DNA from: Lepidostoma basale
Taxonomy: Eukaryota; Arthropoda; Insecta; Trichoptera; Lepidostomatidae
Assembly: GCA_022606425.2 (NCBI GenBank)
Contig: JAHDVF020000739.1
Coordinates: 744,001 to 808,000, forward strand
DNA length: 64,000 nt
Reading direction: 5' to 3'
The position numbers and the translations under genes are program-made. Positions 1-11,533 of this stretch are shown piece by piece (position 1 is the first letter of the stretch; each line of letters begins with the position of its first letter). The notes under the pieces are model-generated. The model made no database searches and had not been told where the DNA came from. It was given only the letters and a program-made list of their open reading frames with translations.

Positions 1-275
1 AACAATGGAATGACTATTTTATAATATTTATATCATATATTAATTGTTATTTGTTTATTTTTACTTACATTCAAATACTGCAAAGTATACGTATGTCTTG
101 AAGGTATTCGATTATTATATTATGTATTAATTCACATCAAATTTTTAATATTATATTTCACTACACCGAAAAACTGAAATCCTTTTTTTTTTTTTTCACT
201 GATATACTATGTTTTCTTTTATCATCTTGGTCGCAGGCCGTTTGTAAATCTGAAACAATAAAATAAAATAATAAG

Positions 276-515
276 AAAATGTGTAATTTTAGAGTAAAAT
301 TAAAAAAGGATCACTTATTGTTAGATAGTTTGGAAATAATGGATGAGAAAAGAATGGTTAAAAAGTTGTACATAAGCATTACGAATAGAAAAAGAAACCG
401 AGGACGATCGGGGAAAACATGGCATAACAAAATAAACGAGCAATGTATGAATATAGAGGAATCTCTCCGGAGAAACGGCGTGATACTTAGTTAGTCAATT
501 AGTTTGTAATATAGT
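276..515 (+). mobile_element. L-A LINE 3' fragment, degenerate
   Basis: The plus strand reads as a decayed C-terminal tail of the L-A LINE ORF2: MDEKRMVKKLY, then RGRSGKTWH (normally RGRPRKTWH), then NIEES. It skips the middle of the tail, so it is internally deleted. It ends in a weak TTAG-type tail after GGCGTGA, as in better copies. It has no coding capacity of its own. Confidence 0.75.
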
Positions 516-842
516 ATTGAATGAAAATATTATTCTTCAAATGTTTGATTTAAAAATGTGTTATCAATATAATAATATAGGTACAAGAAAGGTGCACCCA
601 CTTGTGGTGTTATTATAATACCCAGCAGCCCTGGATGGACACAAAATCGACCAAACCTTCCGCAACAATAGAAAGAAAAAGAGAAAGATGCCCCTTTTAG
701 CGCCATCTTTAAAATATTTATACATAGTAATTTCTTCGTAGTTTTAAATTCCACTTAGATTAAGTATATAATTTTAGTTAATACATACTACATATTTTTT
801 AAATTGAATTATTTTATATTATTCATTTGCAATGATATCAAC
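516..842. other. Unassigned AT-rich spacer
   Basis: I see no recognisable coding or repeat signal here. The short minus-strand open frame has no family resemblance. Confidence 0.5.
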
Positions 843-1345
843 CATGAATTATCAAATAACTAACTAACCATCACGCATTCTCCCCGAAGGGGTAGGCTGA
901 AAGAATGCACTGCAACACTTTTCTTTCCTGACATATTTCTCTCGCTTCCTCAACATTCATAAATCGTGTCATGCACGCGCGTCGATTTCTCTGACTGGCC
1001 GACATTCAATCTTCTTCTATTTCTAGTTTCAATTACATCGTTTACATATAATTTTTTTACCATTCTTTCTTCATTCATTCATTCATTCCATGTGTCCAAA
1101 CCATCTTAATGATCGTTTCATTATTTTGTTCATTCGCACCGCATTCACTTCTTATATTTTCATTCGAGACTCTATCATACACAGAGTTTCACACATGCGT
1201 CTAAAAGATTTAATTTCTACTGCATTTATTCTACTTTCATCCTTCTTTTTCCATGCTTCGCTTCCATACATAAGGGTCGGTACAAGAACACCATTGTGCA
1301 CTGCTATTTTAGCTTTTTTGGATAGGTTTCAAATAACAACATCAA
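843..1345 (-). mobile_element. L-A LINE 3' fragment
   Basis: On the minus strand this runs from a region like VHNGVLVPT (around 1330-1290) through the MRSLRR and WFGHMERM blocks to the stop near 870, followed by the reversed tail AACTAACTAACC. Small deletions and stops break the frame, so it is a dead 5'-truncated insertion. Confidence 0.85.
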
Positions 1346-1520
1346 TATATTGAGTTTTCTTGGCGTTGATACGAAGATTAATACATAAAATAAATATGTT
1401 ATAGTGTTCTTGTGTTTGTTGAATCGTTGTAAAATATATCAAAGTGTAAAAACAAATAAAAAGATTCACATGAAGACACAATAAAAAACACAAATGAATA
1501 AGTAATAATTCGTATTAGAG

Positions 1521-1700
1521 TTAGCGCAAATGTTCGTATGACCTCCCGGGGCCCGTAAGGAGGCCGGCCTTGCGGAGGGCCCCCCGAATATTGGCGGCCA
1601 GATGCTTATTGGCGAACACGTTCCCCGCCGGGGCCCCCGCCCCCCTAGCCAAGGTCGGCTCCAGCAACTGGGTCGCACACTCCGCACAGCGGGGCCATCT
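1521..1700 (-). other. GC-rich coding-like segment of unknown origin
   Basis: This abruptly GC-rich block sits inside AT-rich DNA. One minus frame is open for about 58 codons and ends at a TAA (1521-1523). It contains a CAEC pair (CxxC, zinc-knuckle-like) and the piece NVFANKHLAANIRGALRK. A second minus frame is also open. I do not recognise the family. It could be a transposon ORF piece, a gene exon or chance, and no other copy is in the window. Confidence 0.35.
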
Positions 1701-1804
1701 TCAGAACTCAACTGACATTAATTAATTTGATCTCTACTACCAGCAAAGCAGAGTGAACCAGATGAAATAATAAGAAACCCTCAGACCACCAAGCAAACAA
1801 TTAA

Positions 1805-2362
1805 TATAAATGAAAACGTCTGTCTTCTTGTACTTTTATAATATTTTAGATGGAATGACATGTTTACCATCATAAAACAACTACCAAATCCCATTCCAAC
1901 AATGTTTCCTACAGACGTAAGAGGAATAGCCATTAGAGCTGAACCTCTGTCAGGCCAGAAGATCCAAGTCCAAGCCCTTCTAAGGCATTATCAAAGTCCA
2001 AGCCCTTCTAAGGCATTATCAAATGTCATAGCCTTAGAAGGGCGAAACATGTCATTCCATCTAAAATATAATAAAACTCCTAGGAGTCGAGGCAGACCGA
2101 GGAAAACATGGCATGACCAAATTAATAAAATTTAAAAGGTTGGTAATGTCAGAAGCCGGAAGGATCGACGTGCGTGTATGACTCGCTGTATGAATGTGGA
2201 GGAAGCTAGAGAGGTATGTCAGGATAAGTAGTGTGGCGGTCCATTCTCTCCGCCTACCCCTACGAGGAAACGGCGTGATGGTTTGTTGTTGTCCTAGTAG
2301 AAATACGTTTTTAATTATATTAATTATTTAATATAGAGTTTTACATCGTTTTTCAAGAAACA
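1805..2362 (+). repeat. P1 palindromic repeat, interrupted by an L-A insertion
   Basis: Left arm: ATGAAAACGTCTG followed by GGAATGACATGTTTACC. Right arm: GCCTTAGAAGGGCGAAACAT followed by GTCATTCC. The P1 end (GAGTTTTACATC near 2333) lies beyond the LINE. About 75 bp at 1884-1960 belongs to repeat U, also at 20860-20950 and 55250-55330. A short GCCCTTCTAAGGCATTATCAA piece is tandemly doubled at 1973-2025. Confidence 0.7.
2084..2291 (+). mobile_element. L-A LINE 3' fragment nested in P1
   Basis: The plus strand carries GRPRKTWHDQIN, RACMTRCMNVEEAREV and the GGCGTGATGG end. TCCTAG lies on both sides (2078-2083 and 2292-2297), a plausible 6 bp target-site duplication inside the P1 right arm. The tail is GTTT/GTTG-like rather than GTTA. 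Confidence 0.8.
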
Positions 2363-2442
2363 ACTTCGACTCATTTTGAATACAATGACACTTTTAAAAC
2401 GATATTTTCTTGCAAACCACATCATTTTAGCAATAACAGATT

Positions 2443-2775
2443 AACTAACTAACTAACTAACCATCACGCCGTCTCCCCGAAGGGGTAGGCAGAAAGAACG
2501 GACTGCCACACTTTTCTTTCCTGACATATTTCTCTCGTTTCCTCGACATTCATACATCGTGTCTTGCACGCGGGTCGATTTCTCTCCTCACATGGCCGAT
2601 ATTCGATATTTGATTTATTTGGCCGTACAACGTTTTCCTCGGTCTTCCTCTATTTCTGGTTCCATTTACATCGTAAAAATATTTTTTTTACCATCCTTTC
2701 TTCATTCATTCTTTCCATATGTCTAAACCATCTTAATGATCCTTTCATTATTTTGTTCATAACACCATAATGAAA
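2443..2775 (-). mobile_element. L-A LINE 3' fragment
   Basis: This is a minus-strand copy with a clean reversed (GTTA)n tail at 2443-2462, then the antisense of the stop codon and the MNVEE, RGRPRKT and GHMERM blocks. It is 5'-truncated near 2770 at the MNKIMKGS block. Confidence 0.85.
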
Positions 2776-3392
2776 GAAGAAATGGTGAAGAAAGTAAAGA
2801 TGATCAGCAGATTTATTTAAAAAAAAAAAATAATAAGATTTGTAACTGGATATTAGCACAGTAAAGTAAGTAATTGCGGGTATTTATAAAAAAATCTATG
2901 ATCTACAATGAACAAGTACCCAAACATCAAAAGCGTGCCAATTTTAATTGTGTTCCATTTAGTGGCGTGTCGTTAAAATGGCGGTGTCATCTTAAAACAA
3001 AAAAGTTCTAAATTTCAAAAAGCAATTGAGTTTGTTTTATGCCGTCGAGCTTGGGACTTACGTAGAAATCTTTGAGAAACGTGCTAGAGCGGAGTGGGGG
3101 TGTTGGGAGTTGAGATAGCTTATCGTTATATGTATGTATGGTACAATACATTTTATCACAATTACGTGTGAATGTGTGTATCGCCACAGCTGACCGGAGA
3201 TAGACCTATTCGAGGTTAATGTTATCAAGATATACTTCAAATGTCACAAGTTTAATAAACTTTTACTTATTTATCTAGTCAACCAAGTCAGCAGAACAAA
3301 TATTATATATCTAGTATACAATTATAAATCATAAATGTTTTAAAAGAATAAAACACTTGAAAAAATAAAGTTTTTACTTTTAGACTTTTACC
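2776..3392. other. Unassigned AT-rich stretch
   Basis: No repeat family or coding similarity recognised. An A-run lies at 2819-2831. Confidence 0.5.
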
Positions 3393-3957
3393 AGTCGAAA
3401 TCAAATCAGTTTATTAACTCAAAAAACATTACAAACAGCAAACTGTTTAAGGCATCTATTGAGAATAGGTTTAGTTAGAAAGTTTCATTCCTGGAATTGG
3501 TTTGCAGCAATTTCTTCTATTCTTCTCTTCCATTCTTCCCTGTCTTGTGCAGCTCTTTTGAAATCGGCATATGATGGGCAGCGCACGTCCAGCAACAGGT
3601 CCTCCAGGTACTCTCGGCGTGGGCGTCCCCTAGAGTTTGTCCCCTCGGTCATACCCTCCATTATGGCATGCAAGAGGCCTTCTTGTCGTATTACATGGCC
3701 ATCCATCTTGCACGCCTTTCGGACAAGGTCCTGAGCAGGTGTTTTCCTCCTTCGATTCTTTGAAGAACCTCCTCATTCGTGATGTGGTCTCTCCAGGAAA
3801 TTCCTAATAGTCTTCTATAGGACCACATCTCAAAAGCCTCTAGTCTCCGTTTATCTCTTTTGTATAGGTACAGGTAAAATATTATAAAAATACAACATTA
3901 TACCAGAAACGCATTAGAGATGGTTCGACATTAGGAAGACAAGATACTTGCCAGGAC
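3393..3957 (-). mobile_element. L-B (Jockey-like) LINE 3' end, split by L-C
   Basis: 3393-3474 and 3869-3957 are the reverse complement of the L-B stop region and 3' UTR that are intact at 63430-63590: AATCAAATCAGTTTATTAAC, GGCATCTATTGAG, then ATGGTTCGACATTAGGAAGA. The two parts are separated by an L-C insertion. Only the 3' UTR and the last codons remain. Confidence 0.8.
3475..3868 (-). mobile_element. L-C LINE ORF2 C-terminal fragment nested in L-B
   Basis: Minus-strand translation gives HVIRQEGLLHAIMEGMTEG, RGRPRREYLEDLL, then DREEWKRRIEEIAANQ and a stop at 3485. Upstream, in other frames, are RRLLGISWRDHITNEEVL-like residues, so the copy is frameshifted. It is the extreme C-terminus of a LINE ORF2, related in layout to RTE/CR1-type tails. 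A near-identical copy lies at 8418-8875. Confidence 0.85.
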
Positions 3958-4095
3958 TTACCTACATACAGAAAATGCAAGTCCTACAAAATAAGACAGT
4001 CCGACTTGAGTGGGGCGCCCCGCGCTATGAGTACTAAAAAAAACTATTGCACTTTGAGGCCAGTTGACGAGTACATCAGAAGCATGTCCGAACCA
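3957..4095 (+). mobile_element. Jockey-like LINE fragment
   Basis: One plus frame reads TYIQKMQVLQNKTVRLEWGA, then PRYEY and a stop. Jockey-type elements carry a comparable QLQVLQNKCLR.APRYVRN block after the reverse transcriptase. The fragment is very short and abuts L-B on the opposite strand. Confidence 0.6.
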
Positions 4096-4913
4096 ATGCC
4101 GTCTCGAATTCTCTAGTTACCAGGCCGTAATCTTGAATTAAATAAATGTGGGGCCGGTTTGATCTGACAGCTGTCAAATGTCAATTTAAAAAATGCGTGT
4201 TTTTCGGAACAACTTAAAACCACCCAAAACATATCAATTTCTTAAATTTTGATTTTGCAATTGCTGAATTTAAAATCACCCCTCCCACACGCTTAACTCA
4301 ACCCCATAAAATCAAATATTTACAACACACTACACACACAATTAAACAAACACCACGAATACAAAATATGTAAATGAGAAGAAGTAGACTTCCGAGTCTG
4401 ACTCCAAGGAGTCAGAAGATCCTACTCAATGCAGATCACATTCCTAACTGATAAATTATAAGTAGACACTGTGTATATGTATACATTTGATTGGTCGAAG
4501 ATATCAGAGAGTGTTAGTGCCAAGAATTATGCCCGGAACGCAGACGGGTGAATTGAATGCGTCTGGTATGTTCTAGACATCGTTAGAAACAATGCAAGAT
4601 AAAAGTATTATCACTCTAGCGTTGTGTTTGGTAACAAAAACATTTTTCAGTTGACTTTGGTCAGAATTATAAGAGACCGTGACAACAGCTGTTTGATTGT
4701 ACACACACACACACTTCTAGCTCTACATGTGGGCGTGTATACAACCATAAATTTAATATCGATTCATCTTTATACTAACACTTATTCATTAAACACGTTT
4801 ACAGATTTTATAGACGAAAAAAACTGTGTGTAATTGCAGAATTTGTGAGACTGAAATTACTATCCCATATTTTCGTCTATTTCACGTTTTGATATACAGT
4901 AAACTCCCGTAGT
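4096..4913. other. Unassigned stretch with CA-rich patches
   Basis: I see no family similarity. It contains a short (AC)n run near 4700 and a near-palindrome GACAGCTGTC at 4167-4176. Confidence 0.5.
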
Positions 4914-5320
4914 AGAATAAATGCGATAGAAATGAGATCTCTAAGACGAATGTGTTACAAATCTGTATATGATAGAGTGACAAATGCAAGTATAAGAAGT
5001 GAATGTGGTGCGAATGAACAACATAAGAAAAGGGTCATTAAGATGGTTTGGACACATGGAAAGAATGAGTGAAGACAGAATGGTAAAGAAGGTATATGTA
5101 AACGGCGTGAACGGAGCTAGAAATAGAGGAAGGCCGAGTAAAACGTGGCACGATCAAATAAATCAAATATTGAATGTCGGTCACGTGAGGAGTCGGAGAA
5201 ATCGACGTGCGTGCATGACAAGATGTATGAATGTATAGGAATCGAGAGAAGTATATCAGGACAGAACAGTGTGGCGTTCCATTCTTTCTGCCTACCTCTC
5301 CGGGGAGACGGCGTGAAAAA
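4914..5320 (+). mobile_element. L-A LINE 3' fragment
   Basis: Good plus-strand copy: RINA-EMRSLRRMC, GSLRWFGHMERMSEDRMVKK, RGRPSKTWHDQINQILNVGH and RRACMTRCMNV, then a stop or frameshift at the VEESRE region (TATAGGAATC). It ends GGAGACGGCGTGA without a GTTA tail, so the tail is lost. Confidence 0.85.
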
Positions 5321-6576
<1,256 letters not shown>

Positions 6577-6660
6577 CTAGTTTGCAACCCGTGAAATATT
6601 CACAGAAGTAAAGATTTTCTACTCTTTAACTTGGTTCACTTTACAATTAAAATTAGTTTT
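6577..6660 (-). mobile_element. Helitron 3' terminus (decayed)
   Basis: Read on the minus strand, the sequence ends in CTAG (6577-6580) preceded by the imperfect hairpin GTGAA-ATA-TTCAC, the same arrangement as the better copy at 62876-62906. Helitrons end in a short hairpin 10-12 nt before CTRR. The left flank base fits insertion between A and T. Confidence 0.55.
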
Positions 6661-6892
6661 AACTTTTAATGTAAATCTTTATTTTGTCACACAAGTTAAA
6701 ATTATCACAATTACCATCACCAAATTGTTCTCCTTTTGTTTTTTTACAACACTCTTTACAACAATACTCAGAACCGGATTAAAAATAATCCAGAAATGTT
6801 CTCGGGCATGCGCATCGTGTGGTTTTCGCATTATTTTCGGAGATAATCGAAATATTCCTCTCTCTAAAAGTTTTTAAAGATGCCTTTAAAAA

Positions 6893-7084
6893 CTTTTTTT
6901 TTTTTTTTTAAAGACTTACACCAAAGATTTAAATTAATAATATTAGAATTTATTTTACAATCTTCAATATGAGCAGAAAAATTGCTCATTATTATGAAGA
7001 AGGAATCTGGTCGTGTCCAGGCTCGAACCCAAGTCCCCAGGATCAGCAGCCAAGCGTTCTATCCCCTAGACCACCACCCGATTT
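6893..7084 (-). mobile_element. tRNA-derived SINE S2
   Basis: The minus strand begins GGGTGGTGGTCTAGGGGATA (box A-like), has GGTTCGAGCC (box B, 7022-7031 reversed), then an AT-rich body and a poly-A tail (T-run at 6895-6911). The tRNA-like head cannot fold into a normal tRNA with a clear anticodon arm, so this is a SINE and not a tRNA gene. Sister copies lie at 27858 and 36720. Confidence 0.8.
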
Positions 7085-7351
7085 AGTTCACTGCTCAATC
7101 GTAATCAGTAAATAAGTTATAACTTTTAATTTAAATATTTTTTTTACACATGTTAAAATTAACAATACCAAATTTGTTTTCTACACTTCTGTCATACAAC
7201 AATAATCAGAACAAAATATAAAATTAGATTCAAAATCAGAACAAAATTAAAATAAGTATTCCTCTCGCTCTCTTGTATTCAAAATATTCTCGTACGCTCT
7301 CTTGATGACATTCGAGTTGTTGCCTATTATTCATATTAATGATACAGATTT
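7085..7351. other. Unassigned AT-rich spacer
   Basis: No recognisable features. Confidence 0.5.
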
Positions 7352-7727
7352 GAGGGTATTAGTTGTAAACCTGGCAAACTCCATCATTAGATGTTTTGAG
7401 TAAATCGCAAAAAACTGATACTTATTTTTTCATCTCAACCAGTTAGTATTTAAAAAGTAATCAGCCATGAAATAATCATCATTATGTTGATAATTAAAGT
7501 AAAATAATGAATTTCATTTTGGAGTTTGCCAGCTTTGCAACACTCAAGTGGAGGTTGCCATGTTTGCAACAAACCCTATATTTTAATAGCAAAATTCTTC
7601 AGAATGAAGCCGAATTTGAAACTGAAAATCAATAAAAATTGTGTGCAAATGTATTATGAATAAGACCCAATTCATATCTCACTTTTGATTGTTGGTGGAG
7701 TTTGCCGGGTTTGCAAATAATACCCTC
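7352..7727. mobile_element. M1: TIR element of 376 bp
   Basis: The left end starts GAGGGTATTAGTTGTAAACC and the right end is its near reverse complement, ending TAATACCCTC; TIRs are about 31 bp. The flanks carry ATTT at 7348-7351 and 7728-7731, a possible 4 bp target-site duplication. Inside, the TIR motif GGAGTTTGCCA..TTTGCAAC recurs twice more (7521-7571). There is no transposase, so it is non-autonomous. Confidence 0.7.
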
Positions 7728-8248
7728 ATTTCTGAAGGTACTAATTATTATTGCAGAAATCGCAGAAAAATTGGTGTATACTTTAAAGATAACGACAAAC
7801 AGAGGTTTTCTGATAGGCCAAGGAAATATGATGAAATGAGGATACGTCCAATAATAGCGTGGGGTTATCAGGAACAGAGTGAAAGTAGGAAAGTACTCCA
7901 GATTCAGAGTAATCTTTCAGCAACTCGGGTTCAGATAGCAACTCGGGTTGCCAAGACAGGTGGGTGTTCGGCGGCACGATTACCGAATTATCCGAGGCGA
8001 ATGAATTCTACTTGTTGCGCTTAAACTCCTCCGGACCCAGACTCACGCCATTCTATTAAATTCTACTCAAATTAGTTGACAGAAATATCTCGATAAGAAC
8101 AGAGTTAAAGCAACATACCATAGATTCAACGACAGAAACATACCATAGATAGGCGGTGCACACAATGAAACCTAACATGTATCTGTTAAATTTACGTATA
8201 GATGTTAGTTTAAAATATGAAAAAACGCACATATCAAGGCTTGTTTAG
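7728..8248. other. Unassigned stretch
   Basis: A plus-strand open frame of about 111 codons crosses 7689-8024 but begins inside M1 and resembles nothing I know. I do not call it a gene. Confidence 0.45.
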
Positions 8249-8411
8249 TCTGCTTTCTTCCTACTGAGACAGCTAAAACATATAAGCAGATATTTACCAA
8301 TTGATGAAGCTAGGACCCTCGTAAATTCTTTTGTAGTGTCACGTTTAGATTATTGTAACGGAATGTACGCTGGATTGACAAAAAATCAATTAAGCAGAAT
8401 ACAAAGCATTG
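8249..8411 (+). mobile_element. CR1-type LINE reverse transcriptase fragment
   Basis: The plus frame is open: SAFFLLRQLKHISRYLPI, DEARTLVNSFVVSRLDYCNG, then AGLTKNQLSRIQSI. The SRLDYCN..L.GL...QL.RLQ.. block is typical of the end of the reverse transcriptase in CR1/L2-like LINEs. It is cut at both ends and abuts L-C of opposite orientation at about 8412. Confidence 0.85.
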
Positions 8412-8417
8412 ATTATT

Positions 8418-8875
8418 AGTTAGAATGTTTCAATCCTGGGATTGGTTTGCAGCAATTTCTTCTATTCTTCTCTTCCATTCTTCCCTGTCTTGTGCGGCTC
8501 TTTTGAAATCTGCATATGATTTGCAGCGCACGTCCACCAACAGGTCCTCCAGGTAATCTCGGCGTGGGCATCCCCTAGAGTTTGTCCCCTCGGTCATACC
8601 CTCCATTATGGCATGCAAAAGGCCTTCTTAACGTATTACATGGCCGATCCATCTTGCACGCCTTTCAGACAAGGTCCTGAGCAGGTGCCTTCCTTCTTCG
8701 ATTCTTTGAAGAACCACCTCATTCGTGATGTGGTCTCTCCAGGAAATTCCTAATAGTCTTCTATAGGAACACATCTCAAAAACCTCTAGTCTCCGATTAT
8801 CTCTTTCGGATAGGCACCATGTCTCGCAGCCGTACATCAAGATACTCATACATAGGTCTTGATGAGGAGTATTTT
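8418..8875 (-). mobile_element. L-C LINE ORF2 C-terminal fragment
   Basis: The minus strand reads ILMYGCETWCLSERDNRRLE, VFEMCSYRRLLGISWRDHIT, GRHLLRTLSERRARWIGHVI, then after a frameshift near 8630 HAIMEGMTEGTNSRGCPRRD and DREEWKRRIEEIAANQSQD with a stop at 8430. This is the longest L-C copy in the window: post-RT domain plus true C-terminus. Confidence 0.88.
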
Positions 8876-9297
8876 CAGTTGATTGATTATGGGGCAACAA
8901 AAATACTGTCATATCACGCCGTTTCTGAAGAAACTTCACTAGCTTAAAATCCGTTCAATCTAAAGGAGAAATGCGGCCTCATGGGGTTGTTCATTTATTC
9001 TGCATTACTTATTTAAAAGTCGTGTAATGTAGGTACTAAAGGCGCTGCAAGTCCTCGTGGGCGGAGCACGGCTCCGGTGAGAGCCAAAGTGCCAAAATAT
9101 AAAATTCTCTCTAGAACAAGGTCAGAGATAAAGCGCCAATTGGCTGTGCGGAAGACAGACAACCTAATTTTGCCAACAATTTACTTTCGTTCGCAGAAGC
9201 GACACGAATTGAGGTCTCAATGAAAAGCGTAAATCTAAAAAAGACATTTCGGGACAACAAACGTGATCAAAGTCATTTTCAAACAAGAAACTTATAT
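8876..9297. other. Unassigned stretch
   Basis: A small GC-richer patch lies at 9045-9085. No family similarity seen. Confidence 0.45.
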
Positions 9298-9402
9298 TCT
9301 TCTTCTCAATCGTATTCCTCATGATTGAGGGTCTTGTCCATCCTGTAAACCATTAACCATGGAACGCCATGCGCTCCTGTCGCCCGCCAGTCACCAGGCT
9401 GA
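9298..9402 (-). mobile_element. RTE-like LINE C-terminal stub
   Basis: The minus strand reads DRSAWRSMVNGLQDGQDPQS and a stop, followed by GAGGAATACG and a GAAGAAGAA tail. This is the usual last-residue signature (DR..WR...) and short-repeat tail of RTE-like LINEs. Confidence 0.7.
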
Positions 9403-9461
9403 GGCTAATGTGAAATCAGTCAGCTCTCTGATTTGACATATTGATATTGCCAACTGATATT

Positions 9462-9640
9462 GGAGGGGAAAATTGAGGGACGTCGAGGGCCCGGAAGGAG
9501 ACAAATGTCCTGGCTGCGAAACGTGAGGGAGCGAACCGGCATCCGAAGTGTGGAGAAGCTGTTCCGAGCGGCGCACGACAGGGACGGGTTCGCCGAGGTG
9601 ATCGCCAACGTAGGGGGGACCCGACAGGGCACTTGAAGAA
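9462..9640 (+). mobile_element. L-H LINE C-terminal fragment
   Basis: The plus strand reads GRRRGPGRRQMSWLRNVRER, TGIRSVEKLFRAAHDRDGFA, EVIANVGGT and a stop, followed by GAAGAAGAAG. A GR..GRR..SWL.N...W.G..S...LFRAA motif closes many insect LINE ORF2s. The GC content is unusually high for the window. Confidence 0.75.
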
Positions 9641-10557
9641 GAAGAAGCGGCTCGGTGGTAGTCCTTGTGGTCGCCTTCCCTCCAATTTGCCCACGATGAT
9701 GAGTTTTTCAAGATTTTCATTATTTCAATCAAGAAACTTATGTCAAAATTTTATTAACTGTGTTTGAAAACGTTCGTCATCAAGGAATTACTTTTTAAAA
9801 TATCGAATTGATTATTATACAATTGAAATATCCTAAGCAACCCACCAACAATACTTTTTATATATTTAAATGTATAAAATGTCAAATGCAAACGGACCTA
9901 CATCAGTTCTAAAAGGTAAATACATATTTTACACACTATATATTTTAAAAATCGCATCTCTGACAACCAAGTAACAATATTATTGACATTTTAAAATGTG
10001 TAACATGCAATGTAATGCATACGTACATCAGTTCTAACACGTAAATACCTTGATATTTATTTCAAAAATTGACACAGAAAACATGAAGTGACATAAGCGG
10101 TCGAGCGCCGCCATTTTGTCGTGCGATAAAGCATAAATTATTGATCAACGATTATTCTATTGAACTTCTAATAAAGTTTGAGAAGAGAATAGTAATACGT
10201 ACAACGAAATTAATTCATTTCAAAGTACTTGGATAATTTTGAGTTGTTATTATGAACAACATTTTAATTATTCTCATTTGGAGCTTGTTTAATTGCTTAC
10301 GTAAGAATGAAAATGTGTTCCATTGTTAAATAAAATGCATAGCACTGACGTTAGCAGATTAGCGTCACTAGAAAAACAGCGAATACATTAACTTTTCTGA
10401 CGTGCATATAAAATATAATTAGTAATATAGGTGGATACATAATAGACTTGGAAATAAAATTACGTTCAGACTGAAATTATTCAATCAATTAATTTGCAAA
10501 TGATAACGATATCAAAGGCGCTATAAACATAAAAAAACAAGCTATGTTTATAGGTAA
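9641..10557. other. Unassigned AT-rich stretch
   Basis: I see no repeats or coding signal. A partly repeated pair CAAATGCAAACGGACCTACA / CATACGTACATCAGTTCTAA (9885-10045) hints at an old duplication. Confidence 0.45.
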
Positions 10558-10672
10558 ACTTATACTATATTAGCGGACCCGAACGCTTCGCTATTGCTAT
10601 ATTCGAGTACCCATATGCATACATGATGTATAAATCAAACAAATACAATTGAAGTTCGATATCAAGTCATTT
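10558..10672 (-). mobile_element. Terminal fragment shared with 56576 (Helitron-like 3' end)
   Basis: This shares about 100 bp with 56576-56690: GACCCG.AACGCTTCGCTATT, a TATATT.GAGTA block and AAATACAATT.AAGTTC.ATA. On the minus strand it would end in ..GGGTCCGCTA, close to a Helitron CTAG end. The terminal hairpin is weak, so class assignment is tentative. Confidence 0.4.
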
Positions 10673-10845
10673 ATGCCATCCAACAGCGCGTTTCTCCAAA
10701 TAAACGACGTTTAACAATAATGATTTGAATGTTTGTTTGAATCACATGCAGTAATGTCATGATGATTTACTGGCGAATGACAGCTGTCATTTAAATCGAC
10801 TTGAGTGCCATCTCTCGGTGAATCACATTATACAATTTAACACTG
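10673..10845. other. Unassigned spacer
   Basis: No recognisable features. Confidence 0.5.
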
Positions 10846-11304
10846 ACACGGAACTGGCAGAAGAAGGATGAAAGTAGAATAAATGCAGTAGAAATGAGAT
10901 CTCTTAGACGAGTGTATGGTAGAGTGTCGAATTAAAATATAAGAAGTGAATGCGGTGCGAATAATGATGTTATGAACAAAATAATGAATGGATCATTAAG
11001 ATGGTTTGGACACATGGAAAGAATGAATGAAGAAAGAATGGTAAAAAAAATATATGTTAACGATGTAAATGGAACCAGAAATAGAGGAAGACCGAGGAAA
11101 ACGTGGCACGATCAAATAAATCAAATATTGAATTCGGCCATGTGAGGAGTCAGATAAATCGACGCGCGTGTATGACACGATGTATGAATGTTGAGGAAAC
11201 GAGAGAAATTATGTCTGGAAAGAAAAGTGTGGCAGTCCATTATTTCTGCCTACCCCAAGGAGAGACGGCGTGATGGTTAGTTAGTTAGTTAGTTCTATTT
11301 TCGT
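10846..11304 (+). mobile_element. L-A LINE 3' fragment
   Basis: It starts ELAEEG/NWQKKDESRINAVEMRSL, has a short deletion around the MCGYS block, then GSLRWFGHMERMNEERMVKK, RGRPRKTWHDQINQI and RRACMTRCMNVEE, and ends GGCGTGATGG with a (GTTA)4 tail. One frameshift at GAATTCGGCC and one in the last block kill the frame. Confidence 0.88.
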
Positions 11305-11474
11305 AACATCTCTACTTCTATGGCATAGGTACCTACTAGCGAGGTGTTGGGTACCAACGTGGGACAAGTGAAATGAAACTCGTGAGTGACCTTTATACTC
11401 GTATATGTGAAATAATACAATAATACACACATAATTTGCACAAATTAATAATATAGATAGATATAAAATAGAGT
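11305..11474. other. Unassigned spacer
   Basis: No recognisable features. Confidence 0.5.
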
Positions 11475-11533
11475 ATGGCAGTCCATTATTTCTGTCTATC
11501 CCTTCGAGAGTTGGCGTGAGGGTTTGTTAGTTA
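11475..11533 (+). mobile_element. L-A LINE extreme 3' stub
   Basis: Only the last ~45 bp of L-A coding sequence (GGCAGTCCATTATTTCTG, CTATCCCTTCG) and a GTTAGTT tail remain. It directly abuts the M2 MITE. Confidence 0.7.

Noticed and set aside
1..20. H element end at the window start (AACAATGGAATG)
   Set aside because: It resembles the AAAACAATGGAAT end of the 27115 element but only 12 bases are available, too few to support.
9391..9732. 113-residue minus ORF and two others in the same place
   Set aside because: They are antisense shadows of the L-H LINE fragment read on the plus strand.
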